From NCBI GenBank assembly GCA_003024985.2, contig PXIH01S0024733.1: DNA of 11,537 nt. One strand, 5' to 3'. The first letter of the stretch is position 1. Every line of letters begins with the position of its first letter. This DNA comes from Euperipatoides rowelli (taxonomy: Eukaryota > Onychophora > Udeonychophora > Euonychophora > Peripatopsidae). The position numbers and the translations under genes are program-made. This document shows positions 1-7,065 of the stretch, one piece after another. Under the pieces are notes generated by a model, which was not told where the DNA came from, did not search any database, and saw only the letters and a list, made by a program, of their open reading frames with translations.

Positions 1-195
1 ACCATGAACAAAATTAAAACTTGTCCCAGAAATTGTTTTAATTCTGATACTTTAAATGATGTCATGAGAATTGGGATAGATAGTCCTGAATTAAGTCAGT
101 TAGATTCCTATGCCTCCATTAAGATTGGATGCAACAAGGCAATAAGACGTACTGTTTCAGGCCATGCCATGGAGGAATCACTAATAATTTTATAA
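1..195 (+). CDS. hAT-transposase-like protein, C-terminal end (5' partial)
   Basis: The frame is open from the left edge to TAA at 193-195, so the N-terminal part lies outside the window and the ATG at 4 is probably internal. The stretch CPRNCFNSDTLNDVMRIGID, followed by SPELSQLDSYASIK, fits the tail of hAT-family transposases and hAT-derived ZNF862/KIAA1586-like proteins: an IK..RN.L...TLN.LMRI segment, then P.L..FD...AI, just after the hAT dimerisation domain. In intact relatives a Trp normally follows the AIK segment. Here a Trp appears only in another frame, at about 127-129, so a small indel near position 125 may have replaced the natural tail. No terminal inverted repeat was found downstream. 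It could be a transposon remnant or the last exon of a domesticated gene. The family call rests on remembered family patterns, not a search. Confidence 0.6.
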   Translation, partial: TMNKIKTCPRNCFNSDTLNDVMRIGIDSPELSQLDSYASIKIGCNKAIRRTVSGHAMEESLIIL

Positions 196-670
196 ATGTG
201 ACATACAGAATGTTTTACATTGCATTAAATTTTTTTTTTATTTCTGTGATAAATCCTTTTAAATTAACATCTTTGGTATTTAGTTTAAGTTAATGAACAT
301 TATTTCTAGACCTATAGTACTACACAAACCTACAGTATATTAGAAAAATATATAACTGGACATGTAAATATTTAAACAACATGCCCATGTATTTTTAAGA
401 TTGTCAAGCATGGCTTATTCATTTTTCACTTTTAAAATAAGCTATGATACTGCTTTAATTTATGAAAATGTGATGTTGACTCAAGGTTTGCTTGCTAATC
501 GTATAGGTATTCAAAACTAGTCAAATTATTTTGTAAATGAGATTTAGTTCGAGAGTTGGCAAACTTTCCATTTCATGACCATCACCAATATCATTTTGCC
601 CAAGTTATTTTTAGTTTCTCGTTTGTTATAGCAATCATAGTAATCTAGCAAGCTCTTTTTATATTTTAAT
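196..670. other. Non-coding AT-rich stretch
   Basis: Very AT-rich sequence with a T run at about 230-240 and no open frame of note. Positions 625-653 contain GTTATAG and CTAGCAAG separated by an insertion. These echo the arms of the palindrome at 733-776. Confidence 0.5.
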
Positions 671-725
671 ATGACTGAAAATATTCCTATAATGTCCAAT
701 TTTTGATGGAAGATATTTCAGTCAT
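671..725. repeat. Short TA-flanked palindrome (mini inverted-repeat unit)
   Basis: The arms are 671-687 (ATGACTGAAAATATTCC) and 708-725 (GGAAGATATTTCAGTCAT), separated by 20 bp. They pair along their length apart from a small bulge or mismatch near the inner end. TA lies at each outer edge, as expected for a TA target duplication of the Tc1/mariner type. The class is an inference: no transposase is present and the unit is only 55 bp. Confidence 0.6.
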
Positions 726-732
726 ATCCTGT

Positions 733-776
733 TATAGTCCAGCAAGGTTGTCCAGGGACAACCTCGCTAGACTATA
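733..776. repeat. 21-bp-arm hairpin, TA-flanked
   Basis: Arm 733-753 (TATAGTCCAGCAAGGTTGTCC, 21 bases, ending at a 2-nt loop) pairs with 756-776, with 19 of 21 positions complementary. The innermost eight pairs, GGTTGTCC/GGACAACC, are perfect. Both mismatches become G-U pairs in a minus-strand transcript. TA flanks the outer ends. It may be two transposon termini brought head to head by deletion, or a quasi-palindrome formed during replication. Confidence 0.65.
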
Positions 777-956
777 GTCTGTTATTGTCTGACATATTTG
801 TATTTATGATTTAAAGAAATACAGATTTTATAGTAGATATTACATTGTTTTTTAAAAATTATCTATTTATAATATAGGCTATATGTGTGCTGTACATAAT
901 TTTTTTTTTAAATAAATTTTGTATTTTTTTTACCGCATTAGTATCTTTTTTTCCAA

Positions 957-1089
957 GATACATTTTCTACAGTATTTTGTATCTTGTATCTTAGATACAT
1001 TTTCCAATATATCTTGTGTTTTAGGTACATTTTTCAATGTATCTTGTATCTTGTATAGAAGATGCATTTTTTTCAGTATCTTGCCCAGA
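957..1089. repeat. Degenerate minisatellite, 30-37 bp unit
   Basis: Four tandem copies begin at 957, 994, 1024 and 1061, with spacings of 37, 30 and 37 bp. Each starts GATACAT (variants GGTACAT and GATGCAT), followed by TTT..CA and GTATCTTG. The 30 bp copy lacks one GTATCTT repeat. The unit includes the self-complementary GTATCTTAGATAC. A short GA run follows at 1097-1107. The minus-strand open frames here arise from the repeat and are not genes. Confidence 0.75.
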
Positions 1090-1107
1090 CCTGTGTGAGA
1101 GAGAGAG

Positions 1108-2040
1108 CCCATACCCACACAAATAAACAGAGAAATTAGAAATTTGTTCTTTGCGCAAATGTGTGCAAGGAACCAAAAAAAGAAACAAATACCTACAGAG
1201 CAAGTACAACCTATGATGAAAATGTAAGATCAAGAACCTAGTTTATCCCAAGTTCAAGATACTCCTCGGTGCAATGCACCTCATTTGACTAAGAAACTAA
1301 GACAATAAGCTGGATAGTTTTACTTTTTCGCACAAGTAATGTAGTGAATTTATTGTCAAATATTGCATATGATTCAACTATCAGAGATTCAAAAGTGATT
1401 TTGAAAAATATAATTTTTTCAGGATAATATCTAGACCCTTTTTAAAGAAATTAAATGAATTGACCTTAGTTATTTCTGTTAGTAATGAGTTTCATATGAA
1501 AGCTTCTGAGGAAAGTTATATTTAATCTTCTACTTGATTTATGGAAAAATATTTCTTAAAGAAATCAGTGTATTCGAAGTTTGTGCGCGGATAGATAGAT
1601 CAAAATAAAAATCTCTGTTATCAAGGATTACAATGCTTTTAAACATAAAAACCATATCTCTTTGAAGGAATCTTTGTGTAGGAGGTAAGACTATTTTGTA
1701 ATCTAGAAAACCATGATCAGTTCAATTGATTGCTAATTTTTTTTATACATTTCCAAAAATTACAGAGGATGAATTGTACTTGATTTACATCTTTTTTATA
1801 TAAATAAATAAAGGTATGCTGGGGCAAAATGTGATCATTAGAAGAATATAAACCTATTGTTTCAAAAATAGGCCCCTACGGACATTTATATTTTTTTTAT
1901 TGATCTTCTCATCATTGCAAATTTAGAAGTATATCTTTTAACTGGGATATCAGCATATATAGTAAAAAGAGATAGTTATCAAACATTATTCCTAGATCGC
2001 AATGTGGTAGGGCCAGAGGGATAGTATCTTTTCCCCAAAC
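1108..2040. other. Non-coding stretch
   Basis: No coding frame or repeat family was recognised. Minor items are the perfect 6 bp hairpin GGTGCAATGCACC near 1268-1280, a short GATA run near 1591, and an isolated donor-like GAG|GTAAGA near 1682-1688. Confidence 0.4.
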
Positions 2041-2087
2041 ATAGCTGTCACTTTATGGGAAGTATGAAATTTCATACCTACAGCTAT
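2041..2087. repeat. Nested palindrome
   Basis: Outer arms ATAGCTGT (2041-2048) and ACAGCTAT (2080-2087) are exact reverse complements. They enclose the perfect 16 bp palindrome GTATGAAATTTCATAC at 2062-2077. No role is evident. Confidence 0.55.
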
Positions 2088-2295
2088 CGGATTTATTATT
2101 AATTCATTGTTAAAAACCAATTTGTATATTTGTAACATCTATTGTTTATTAGAAAAAAAATAACTTATTTTTGTAGGTCATTATAAATTATATGGCAATC
2201 TTTTTTTAATTTTCAAATCATTTGCCTTAGCCCCATTGCAGAAATAAAATATCAGATAATAATTTCTACAATGAAGCTATCAATACATTTGGCAT

Positions 2296-2338
2296 GAGGG
2301 ATAGGAATAAATGTGATAGGCAAGATCACCCATCCCTC
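2296..2338. repeat. Two-tier stem (nested inverted repeat)
   Basis: Outer arms GAGGGAT (2296-2302) and ATCCCTC (2332-2338) enclose inner arms GTGAT (2313-2317) and ATCAC (2325-2329) around a 7-nt loop. The right side is more GC-rich than its surroundings. With arms this short it may be chance. Confidence 0.35.
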
Positions 2339-2764
2339 CACACCATACAATGATTTTATTTTTAATTAATTGCTTTTTGACATAAGTCAATAGGGAATAA
2401 ACTTTAATCTGCATCTATCATGGTAAACTTAAAATTTTTGTTGCCTATTAATATTGAATTCATTTTTGTTTTTGTTAATACATTATACTAAACCCTATCT
2501 TAGATACTGTATCTTGTCAGGTTGAAATTAATGTCTGCATTTAACCAATTTTACCCCAATTTGTAACCTTTTTTTTAAATATAGACAATACAAGAAGGAA
2601 GGAAATAAAGATGGAAGGAAATGTAGACAGATTGATGAACAGAAAGCAAATAAAAGCAGAAAGCACAGATAAAATCATTAACAGGCAAACATACAGAATT
2701 ATTTATATAGATTAAAAGACAAGCAGAAAAATATATGCACTGAGCAATAACCAGCAAAACTAAT
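2339..2764. other. Non-coding stretch, purine-rich towards its end
   Basis: No gene seen. TATCTTAGATAC followed by GTATCTTG near 2498-2518 resembles the unit of the minisatellite at 957-1089. From about 2580 the plus strand is purine-rich (AAGGAAGG, repeated AAGCAGAAA). This keeps stops off the minus strand and creates a spurious open frame there. It may be an older, unalignable part of the array that follows. Confidence 0.4.
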
Positions 2765-2956
2765 ATATAAGCAGAATGGCAAGTAAAAATGTTCAGTTAT
2801 AAAGAAGACTCAAATATATAAATAGAATAGCTTACAGGCATGTGCAGCTATAGAAAATAACTCAGTATTTAAGAAGAATGGCATATGGACATATTCAGCT
2901 ATATAGAAGACAGATATAAGCAGAATGGTGTATGTATATGTGGTAAAAATCAGTAT
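2765..2956. repeat. Degenerate tandem array, unit about 47-51 bp
   Basis: Four consecutive units begin at 2765, 2816, 2867 and 2914. Each opens with ATATAAGCAGAATGG or a variant (ATATAAATAGAATAG, ATTTAAGAAGAATGG). Units one to three continue with GTTCAGTTATA / GTGCAGCTATA / ATTCAGCTATA and a purine-rich tail such as GAAGACTCA. Spacings are 51, 51 and 47 bp; the last unit decays after about 2956. The copies are clearly related but diverged, so the array is old. Confidence 0.65.
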
Positions 2957-3162
2957 ATTTTTAGCACAAAGCATTCTGGGTAATTGCTCCATAGCTTCAG
3001 TACTATCGTGTGTTTAGTCCCCATCTGGAAACAATATATAGGCTTATAAAATAGTTTAGTAGACCCTAACAGTAAAATATGCTGCACTATGCTTGAAAAT
3101 AAGAGACTAAATTTATATTAAGGTTCCCCTTTAAGATGGGATTATAATATTATTCTTGTCTT

Positions 3163-3192
3163 GAGAGAGAGAGAGAGTGAGAGAGAGAGAGA
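3163..3192. repeat. GA dinucleotide microsatellite
   Basis: An imperfect (GA)n run of 30 bp, interrupted once by GTGA. Confidence 0.95.
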
Positions 3193-3413
3193 TGAAAGTT
3201 CACAAGTGTACACAAACACTTCCACCTTTTTATACTGACACTGAATGAATAAATATAAATAACAAACAGACAAACAGAAAAATATTAACTAGCTTTCTTA
3301 GATTAATATATCTGCAATATCAAATTAATAAAATGTTATGAGATCAAATCTATCCACCTTTATAATTCTTGATAGTTACAGTATGAATAAACACCATGTT
3401 TACTTTCAATACT
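3193..3413. other. AT-rich flank of the long-arm element
   Basis: No gene or clear repeat was seen between the GA run and the TTAA-flanked element. Confidence 0.4.
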
Positions 3414-3417
3414 TTAA
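3414..3417. repeat. Left TTAA target-site duplication
   Basis: TTAA immediately outside the left terminus. TTAA is self-complementary and common in AT-rich DNA, so its exact placement at both termini matters more than the motif. Confidence 0.6.
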
Positions 3418-3567
3418 AGTGTATTATCAATGCTAATGTAAACAAAAGCTAAAATGGTTTCTTTTTACCTTAAAAGTCATGTTTAATTCATCATTTCTTC
3501 ATAATCGATCAAATAATTAAGATGATCAAAATTTATTGAGACGTTTTCAAATAAAAAAAAAGCGGCA

Positions 3568-3575
3568 TGACGTCA
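3568..3575. promoter_or_regulatory. CRE-like palindrome, left arm
   Basis: A perfect TGACGTCA octamer, the consensus site for CREB/ATF bZIP factors, repeated at the mirror position in the right arm. The sequence is certain; a regulatory role is only inference. Confidence 0.3.
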
Positions 3576-3780
3576 GGACACATCATCTTGATAGGCTTGT
3601 TGTTTTAGGCAGTGTATTCTTAATATACAAGATCTCAGAAATTTGGTCTAGCAGACCGCATTGAAAATAAAGTACAATAGCTTACAGTAAAAATAATATT
3701 AACAATAATATTAACGGAACATTCAATTTTACTTTTTTTTTTTTTTTGTAATTTGAACTCATTGGGTTTTAAAATGCAAA

Positions 3781-4265
3781 ATAAATAAGTTTCCCAATTA
3801 GGAAAAACTTAGGCTATTTATTATAATTCTGAATACATAATATATTAATAATCATTACAAACATTTGATACAGAATGAAAAAAAAACAACATACTGTATA
3901 ATACAATTTAAATTTTTCACTGGAAAAAGCGCCAGAAAATACATTAAATCGAACTCACTTCATAAATCGCAATATAAAGATTCTTAAACTCCAGAGCGAG
4001 ATCGCTCATGGCCAAGGCTCGTGTTGTTGTTTTGTGTTCTTCAACATTTTGTAAACTAACGCAAGTTCATTAGGAAAAACTCAAATGCAAATAAATTCAT
4101 AATTTATTTTTATTAGATGGAATTTACATTGAATTTAATATGCAAATTGTATTTATTTAATAAACTTTATTATAACTTCAAATTATATGGTGTCTATAAT
4201 AGACTACGGTACAAAACATTTTAAATAAATAAATAAATAAATAAGTTATTATCATGGGCTTTTTC
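3781..4265. other. Spacer of the long-arm element
   Basis: Non-coding and mostly AT-rich. It holds a small GC-richer patch with hairpin GAGCGAGATCGCTC (about 3994-4007) and an AAAT microsatellite near its right side. No transposase remnant was recognised. Confidence 0.5.
4222..4244. repeat. AAAT microsatellite
   Basis: Five to six AAAT/AATA units in tandem inside the spacer of the long-arm element. Confidence 0.9.
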
Positions 4266-4470
4266 TTTGCATTTAAACCCAACCAATGTTCAAATACAAA
4301 AAAAAAAGTAAATTTGAATGATCTGTTAATATTATTGCTAAGGGATATTTTATTTTTACCTTACGCTATTGTACTTTATTTTCAATGCGGTCTGCTAGAC
4401 CAAATTTCTGAGACCTTGTATACTAAGAATACGCTGCCTATAACAACAGCGCTATCAAGATGATGTGTGC

Positions 4471-4478
4471 TGACGTCA
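4471..4478. promoter_or_regulatory. CRE-like palindrome, right arm
   Basis: The second perfect TGACGTCA, at the mirror position of the one in the left arm. It is conserved although neighbouring bases differ between the arms. Confidence 0.3.
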
Positions 4479-4629
4479 TGCCACTTTATTTTTTGTTTGA
4501 AAACATCTCAATAAATTTTGATTATCTTAATTATTTGATCGAATATTAAGAATTAATTAATTAAACATGACTTTTAAGGTAAAAATAAACCATTTTAGCT
4601 TTTGTTTACATTAGCACTGATAATATACT

Positions 4630-4633
4630 TTAA
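4630..4633. repeat. Right TTAA target-site duplication
   Basis: TTAA immediately outside the right terminus, matching the left copy. Confidence 0.6.
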
Positions 4634-5149
4634 AAATTTCAATTATATTCAATAGTAATTTCATCCATAATATAAGTTACTCAAATTGTAATAAAGCCTA
4701 TTATATTTAATAAGATACTATATTATTCATGTTGAGAAAAATCCATATATTTCGTAATAGTTGGCATGTATTAACGTAATATTCAAAATATTTCATAGTT
4801 ATTTTTAAAATACAGTAAATCTTGCAATTTGGAGAAATACTTATAAATGCATTTTTAATATTCATCTATATTTAATAAATGCAGGATGAAAATATTCATA
4901 AAACGTTATATGAAAATAAAATTTAAAAAAAATAAGTTCTAAATTTTATTTTCAATGGCAAATACAGCCTTTCTTTAAATAAGATGATATTTTTATTTTT
5001 AATCAGTTTTCAATTGTATAAAAGATCATCCATTTCCCTATTTATAGTAAAAATAAATATTTTATCAGCAGAGGCCAATTTTTATGAAAAATTAATCTTT
5101 AAATAAAAATTTTAAGTACAGATAATTTTTATCGGCATACTAAGTTGTT
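4634..5149. other. Extremely AT-rich non-coding stretch
   Basis: Dense A and T tracts, no open frame of note and no repeat that I could align. Confidence 0.5.
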
Positions 5150-5308
5150 CTAAGATAGTTTATGTTTGGAGTCAAATACAAACTCCCGTTCAGTTTCTAA
5201 TTCTGTTGTCAATTTTACCACGGATCTCCTTAGAAGACCGTCCACTAAACTATGCCCTTTAACCGCCTGCACTTGCTGAGTAAGGAAACCGATTGTCTTA
5301 TCTATGAC
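5150..5308 (-). CDS. Unrecognised open frame, possible exon
   Basis: An ATG-less frame on the minus strand is open for 52 codons and ends at TAG (5150-5152). It lies in a GC-richer island. The peptide includes GFLTQQVQAVKGHSLVDGLL and RRSVVKLTTELETEREFVFD, a balanced charged composition unlike translated AT-rich spacer. A possible splice acceptor (pyrimidine tract CCTTTTCATTCC, then CATAG) would open an exon at about 5301 in a compatible phase. Against this, the plus strand is also open here in one frame for about 37 codons, so low stop density alone could explain it. I recognise no family. Confidence 0.2.
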   Translation of the reverse strand, partial: VIDKTIGFLTQQVQAVKGHSLVDGLLRRSVVKLTTELETEREFVFDSKHKLS

Positions 5309-5433
5309 TCATGTTATTGGAATGAAAAGGCCACACCTTAAGATTCCAAGTCATATATTAAAGTAATAGGAAATTTTATATGTTTAAAGTAGCCTTTTTA
5401 AAAGAAAGTCGTTTCTGGATAATTATGGTGTAT

Positions 5434-5439
5434 TTTATT
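5434..5439 (-). terminator. Candidate polyadenylation signal AATAAA
   Basis: AATAAA on the minus strand, about 59 bp downstream of the stop of the 5498-5767 open frame. The position suits a 3' end, but the hexamer is frequent in AT-rich DNA. Confidence 0.25.
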
Positions 5440-5497
5440 ATTTAATACACTGTTGTAAAGCCTTAGGTTTTTTTCTGGATAAAAGCTTAATTTTGTA

Positions 5498-5767
5498 TTA
5501 AGCAATATATTTTAATCTTGCCTTGACAGCGTTCTTAATTTTGGACTCTGAATGTTTATAATGTATTACTGTGTACACACCGAGTACCAATGCAGAAATG
5601 ATCCGAAACTGGAAATTACATTCTTCACTCACTAGAATAATAAGGTAACATGGATTTATAATAAACACAGAGGAGTCTGATCTTTTCTGCCATTCACCTT
5701 CAAAATTATTACCTTCAAAATTATGACTGAAATCTGCATTTTTAACAAATATGAAAAAGTATAAATT
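5498..5767 (-). CDS. Unrecognised 89-codon open frame with a predicted membrane segment, possible last exon
   Basis: This is the longest ATG-less frame found by hand. It is open from 5767 to TAA at 5498-5500 on the minus strand. A good splice acceptor (ACTTTTTCATATTTG tract, ending ATGCAG) would start the exon at 5733, leaving about 78 codons. The N-terminal part has a doubled NNFEG-type motif made by a 15 bp DNA duplication. A hydrophobic segment, FRIISALVLGVYTVIHY, could span a membrane. It is followed by a basic tail, KHSESKIKNAVKARLKYIA, and the stop. AATAAA lies 59 bp further on. Together these look like a C-terminal exon of a membrane protein. I do not recognise the family, and internal donor-like GAAG|GTAATA and GAAG|GTGAAT could shorten it. 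It could equally be part of a decayed gene. Confidence 0.33.
   Translation of the reverse strand, partial: NLYFFIFVKNADFSHNFEGNNFEGEWQKRSDSSVFIINPCYLIILVSEECNFQFRIISALVLGVYTVIHYKHSESKIKNAVKARLKYIA
5696..5725. repeat. Tandem duplication of a 15 bp unit
   Basis: ACCTTCAAAATTATT (5696-5710) is followed at once by ACCTTCAAAATTATG (5711-5725), with 14 of 15 bases identical. It lies in the open frame above and duplicates five codons in phase. Confidence 0.9.
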
Positions 5768-5857
5768 TCAAAGCAGAAATCATTCTCTCTTGACCACTCG
5801 CAGCAAAAAGATCACTTGCCAAAATAACCCACACCAATAGTGACTGAAGTCTAAACT

Positions 5858-6019
5858 TTACAAGAAAAATACTTTTCTCCATTCTGCTAGTACCGTAATA
5901 TTCTTAATAAATTCAATGAGAAAAATGAACCGAAAAGATGCCAACAGGCTTTGTGCGATAGTCTCTAGAGCAGCTATCAATGCCATCATGACTTCATCTG
6001 CCAAATGAATGCAGAACAT
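5858..6019 (-). CDS. Unrecognised 53-aa open frame, hydrophobic
   Basis: Open from ATG at 6017-6019 to TAA at 5858-5860 on the minus strand. The peptide contains DEVMMALIAALETIAQSLL, a strongly helix-forming stretch, then a Phe/Ile-rich segment and a basic end. A splice acceptor (ATTCATTTGGCAG) on the same strand falls just inside, at about 6000, so an exon could begin there. It overlaps the end of the 5986-6165 frame with a one-base shift, so the two may be one older reading frame broken by an indel. No family recognised. Confidence 0.22.
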   Translation of the reverse strand: MFCIHLADEVMMALIAALETIAQSLLASFRFIFLIEFIKNITVLAEWRKVFFL

Positions 6020-6165
6020 AATACAGAGTTATAAGGCAGAAGGTTTATATCAGAAAGCCCCACATCCACCGCAACGATGGCGACAGACACAAGGCAAAAC
6101 TTGGAGAAGTTATAACATTTCCAAACAAATGTGATCAATCCATGCCCCTCCATTGAAAACATCAT
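5986..6165 (-). CDS. Unrecognised 59-aa open frame with hydrophobic segment
   Basis: Open from ATG at 6163-6165 to TGA at 5986-5988 on the minus strand. It contains FCLVSVAIVAVDVGLSDINL, a possible membrane segment, encoded by a GC-rich patch that stands out from its surroundings. It shares its phase with the 6205-6456 frame and is separated from it by 27 bp carrying three stops. A very short intron (GTAATT to TTTTAGTAG, 45 nt) or simple decay could explain the break. The plus strand is open here too for about 45 codons, which weakens the case. No family recognised. Confidence 0.2.
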   Translation of the reverse strand: MMFSMEGHGLITFVWKCYNFSKFCLVSVAIVAVDVGLSDINLLPYNSVLCSAFIWQMKS

Positions 6166-6204
6166 TCCATAAAAAGTCTTCTACTAAAACCAGTTATCTT
6201 CTTT

Positions 6205-6456
6205 TCAAACAATTGAAAGAATTACTTCTAAAGCGCTCATATTGCAGTTTGTATTTCCACTACTAGAAACTATCAAACCGCTGTTTCTTTTTGTCAAGAT
6301 CTTTGTGCCTACCCTCTGTGCAACACACATTGACTTTTCTATAGCTAAAGTAGAAAAGAATGATGAACTTTCCACAAGTTGATCGTATATTTCTCTTCCA
6401 TTCTTCGCTCCATCTTTACTTCTCTTATTCCGCCATTGCTCTACGTGAAATGATGT
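6205..6456 (-). CDS. Unrecognised 83-codon open frame, likely exon
   Basis: Open on the minus strand from 6456 to TGA at 6205-6207, with no ATG near its start. A convincing splice acceptor (GTTGCTTTCTATTGTAG) ends exactly at 6457, and its TAG is the in-frame stop that bounds the frame. An exon starting at 6456 would therefore be open throughout. The peptide begins TSFHVEQWRNKRSKDGAKNG, continues REIYDQLVESSSFF, and has a Ser/Asn-rich second half. The basic start with a Trp could be DNA-binding, but I cannot tie it to a family. A plus-strand frame of about 63 codons overlaps, so the strand is not certain, though the minus frame is longer and has the acceptor. Confidence 0.35.
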   Translation of the reverse strand, partial: TSFHVEQWRNKRSKDGAKNGREIYDQLVESSSFFSTLAIEKSMCVAQRVGTKILTKRNSGLIVSSSGNTNCNMSALEVILSIV

Positions 6457-7065
6457 CTACAATAGAAAGCAACTATTTATATTTTTTAATAAGTAACATT
6501 TCTTTAATGTAAATAGTTTTTTTATTGTTATATCCAGAAAAGACAGGCTACATTAGGTTTTATGATATTTTTAGTAGTAAAGTAAAAATANTCATTAGCA
6601 ATTTTCCTATATTGTCATAGAGTATAATAATAATATTTCCAATTTCCATTCAGATTTGTTTTATTAACCATTTTTTTTATCTCATATTTAAAAAGCCCAA
6701 GTTTTAGCAAATATCTCATTTTCCTTATTAGTAAAAGTTTTAAATATTTCAATTTCATACACTTAATGTTATCCAGGTCAAACGGATACCCTCCGGGCTA
6801 TGTTTTCATTTGTACAACTATTTCATTTCAATTACACAAAATTTATCAAAGTTGTTACATATTTTTAATTCCTAGAAATAATAACTAGTTTGTGTATTTA
6901 AGTTAATAAATACTTGTGAACCGTTTTCATTTGCTTAACTTAAAAGTTCTGATATTTCTTTCAGTCATAACTCATATACAATTCACGTACACAAAAATCC
7001 ATCTTTTTATTCCAGCATAACTTTATCAAGCATTATTTACATATTGTGATTTTTTTTGCCTAATC
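6457..7065. other. AT-rich non-coding stretch (possible intron)
   Basis: No open frame or aligned repeat was seen. There is one ambiguous base at 6591 and a small GC-richer patch near 6776-6802 with no recognisable feature. If the minus-strand frames on either side are exons, this would be an intron. Confidence 0.4.

Larger units (their letters stand above)
3418..4629. mobile_element. Non-autonomous DNA transposon with ~363 bp terminal inverted repeats, TTAA-flanked
   Basis: The left arm (3418-3780) and right arm (4266-4629) are reverse complements over nearly their whole length, at about 90% identity in the best part. Counted by hand, the ~119 bp central block has about nine differences, and its last 45 bp are identical. 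The ends read AGTGTATTATCA and TGATAATATACT, each abutted by TTAA (3414-3417 and 4630-4633). That matches the TTAA target duplication of piggyBac and Kolobok elements. The termini do not start with the CCC typical of piggyBac, so Kolobok or another group is possible. The ~485 bp spacer has no transposase frame, so the element would need a transposase from elsewhere. Arm divergence suggests it is not recent. Confidence 0.75.

Noticed and set aside
733-776. microRNA precursor
   Set aside because: A 2-nt loop and 21 bp arms are too short for a normal precursor; an inverted duplication fits better.
930-1233. Two minus-strand open frames of 62 and 70 aa
   Set aside because: They lie over the degenerate minisatellite, and their peptides simply repeat its unit (QDT, KIQDT).
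1262-1283. Possible right terminus of the left-edge hAT (CTCGGTGCAATGCACC)
   Set aside because: Only TCGGTGCA fits; the expected GCATCCCTA end is missing, and the motif is explained by a small palindrome.
2973-2990. ZNF143/STAF-like site (CCCAGAATGC on the minus strand)
   Set aside because: A partial match to a degenerate motif with no promoter context.
2575-2992. Two minus-strand open frames of 60 aa
   Set aside because: They arise from purine bias and the tandem array, which keep stops off that strand. The peptides are Tyr/Ile/Leu-rich without any motif.
4254-4463. Plus-strand open frame of 69 aa
   Set aside because: It lies in the right arm of the inverted-repeat element and shows no transposase motif.
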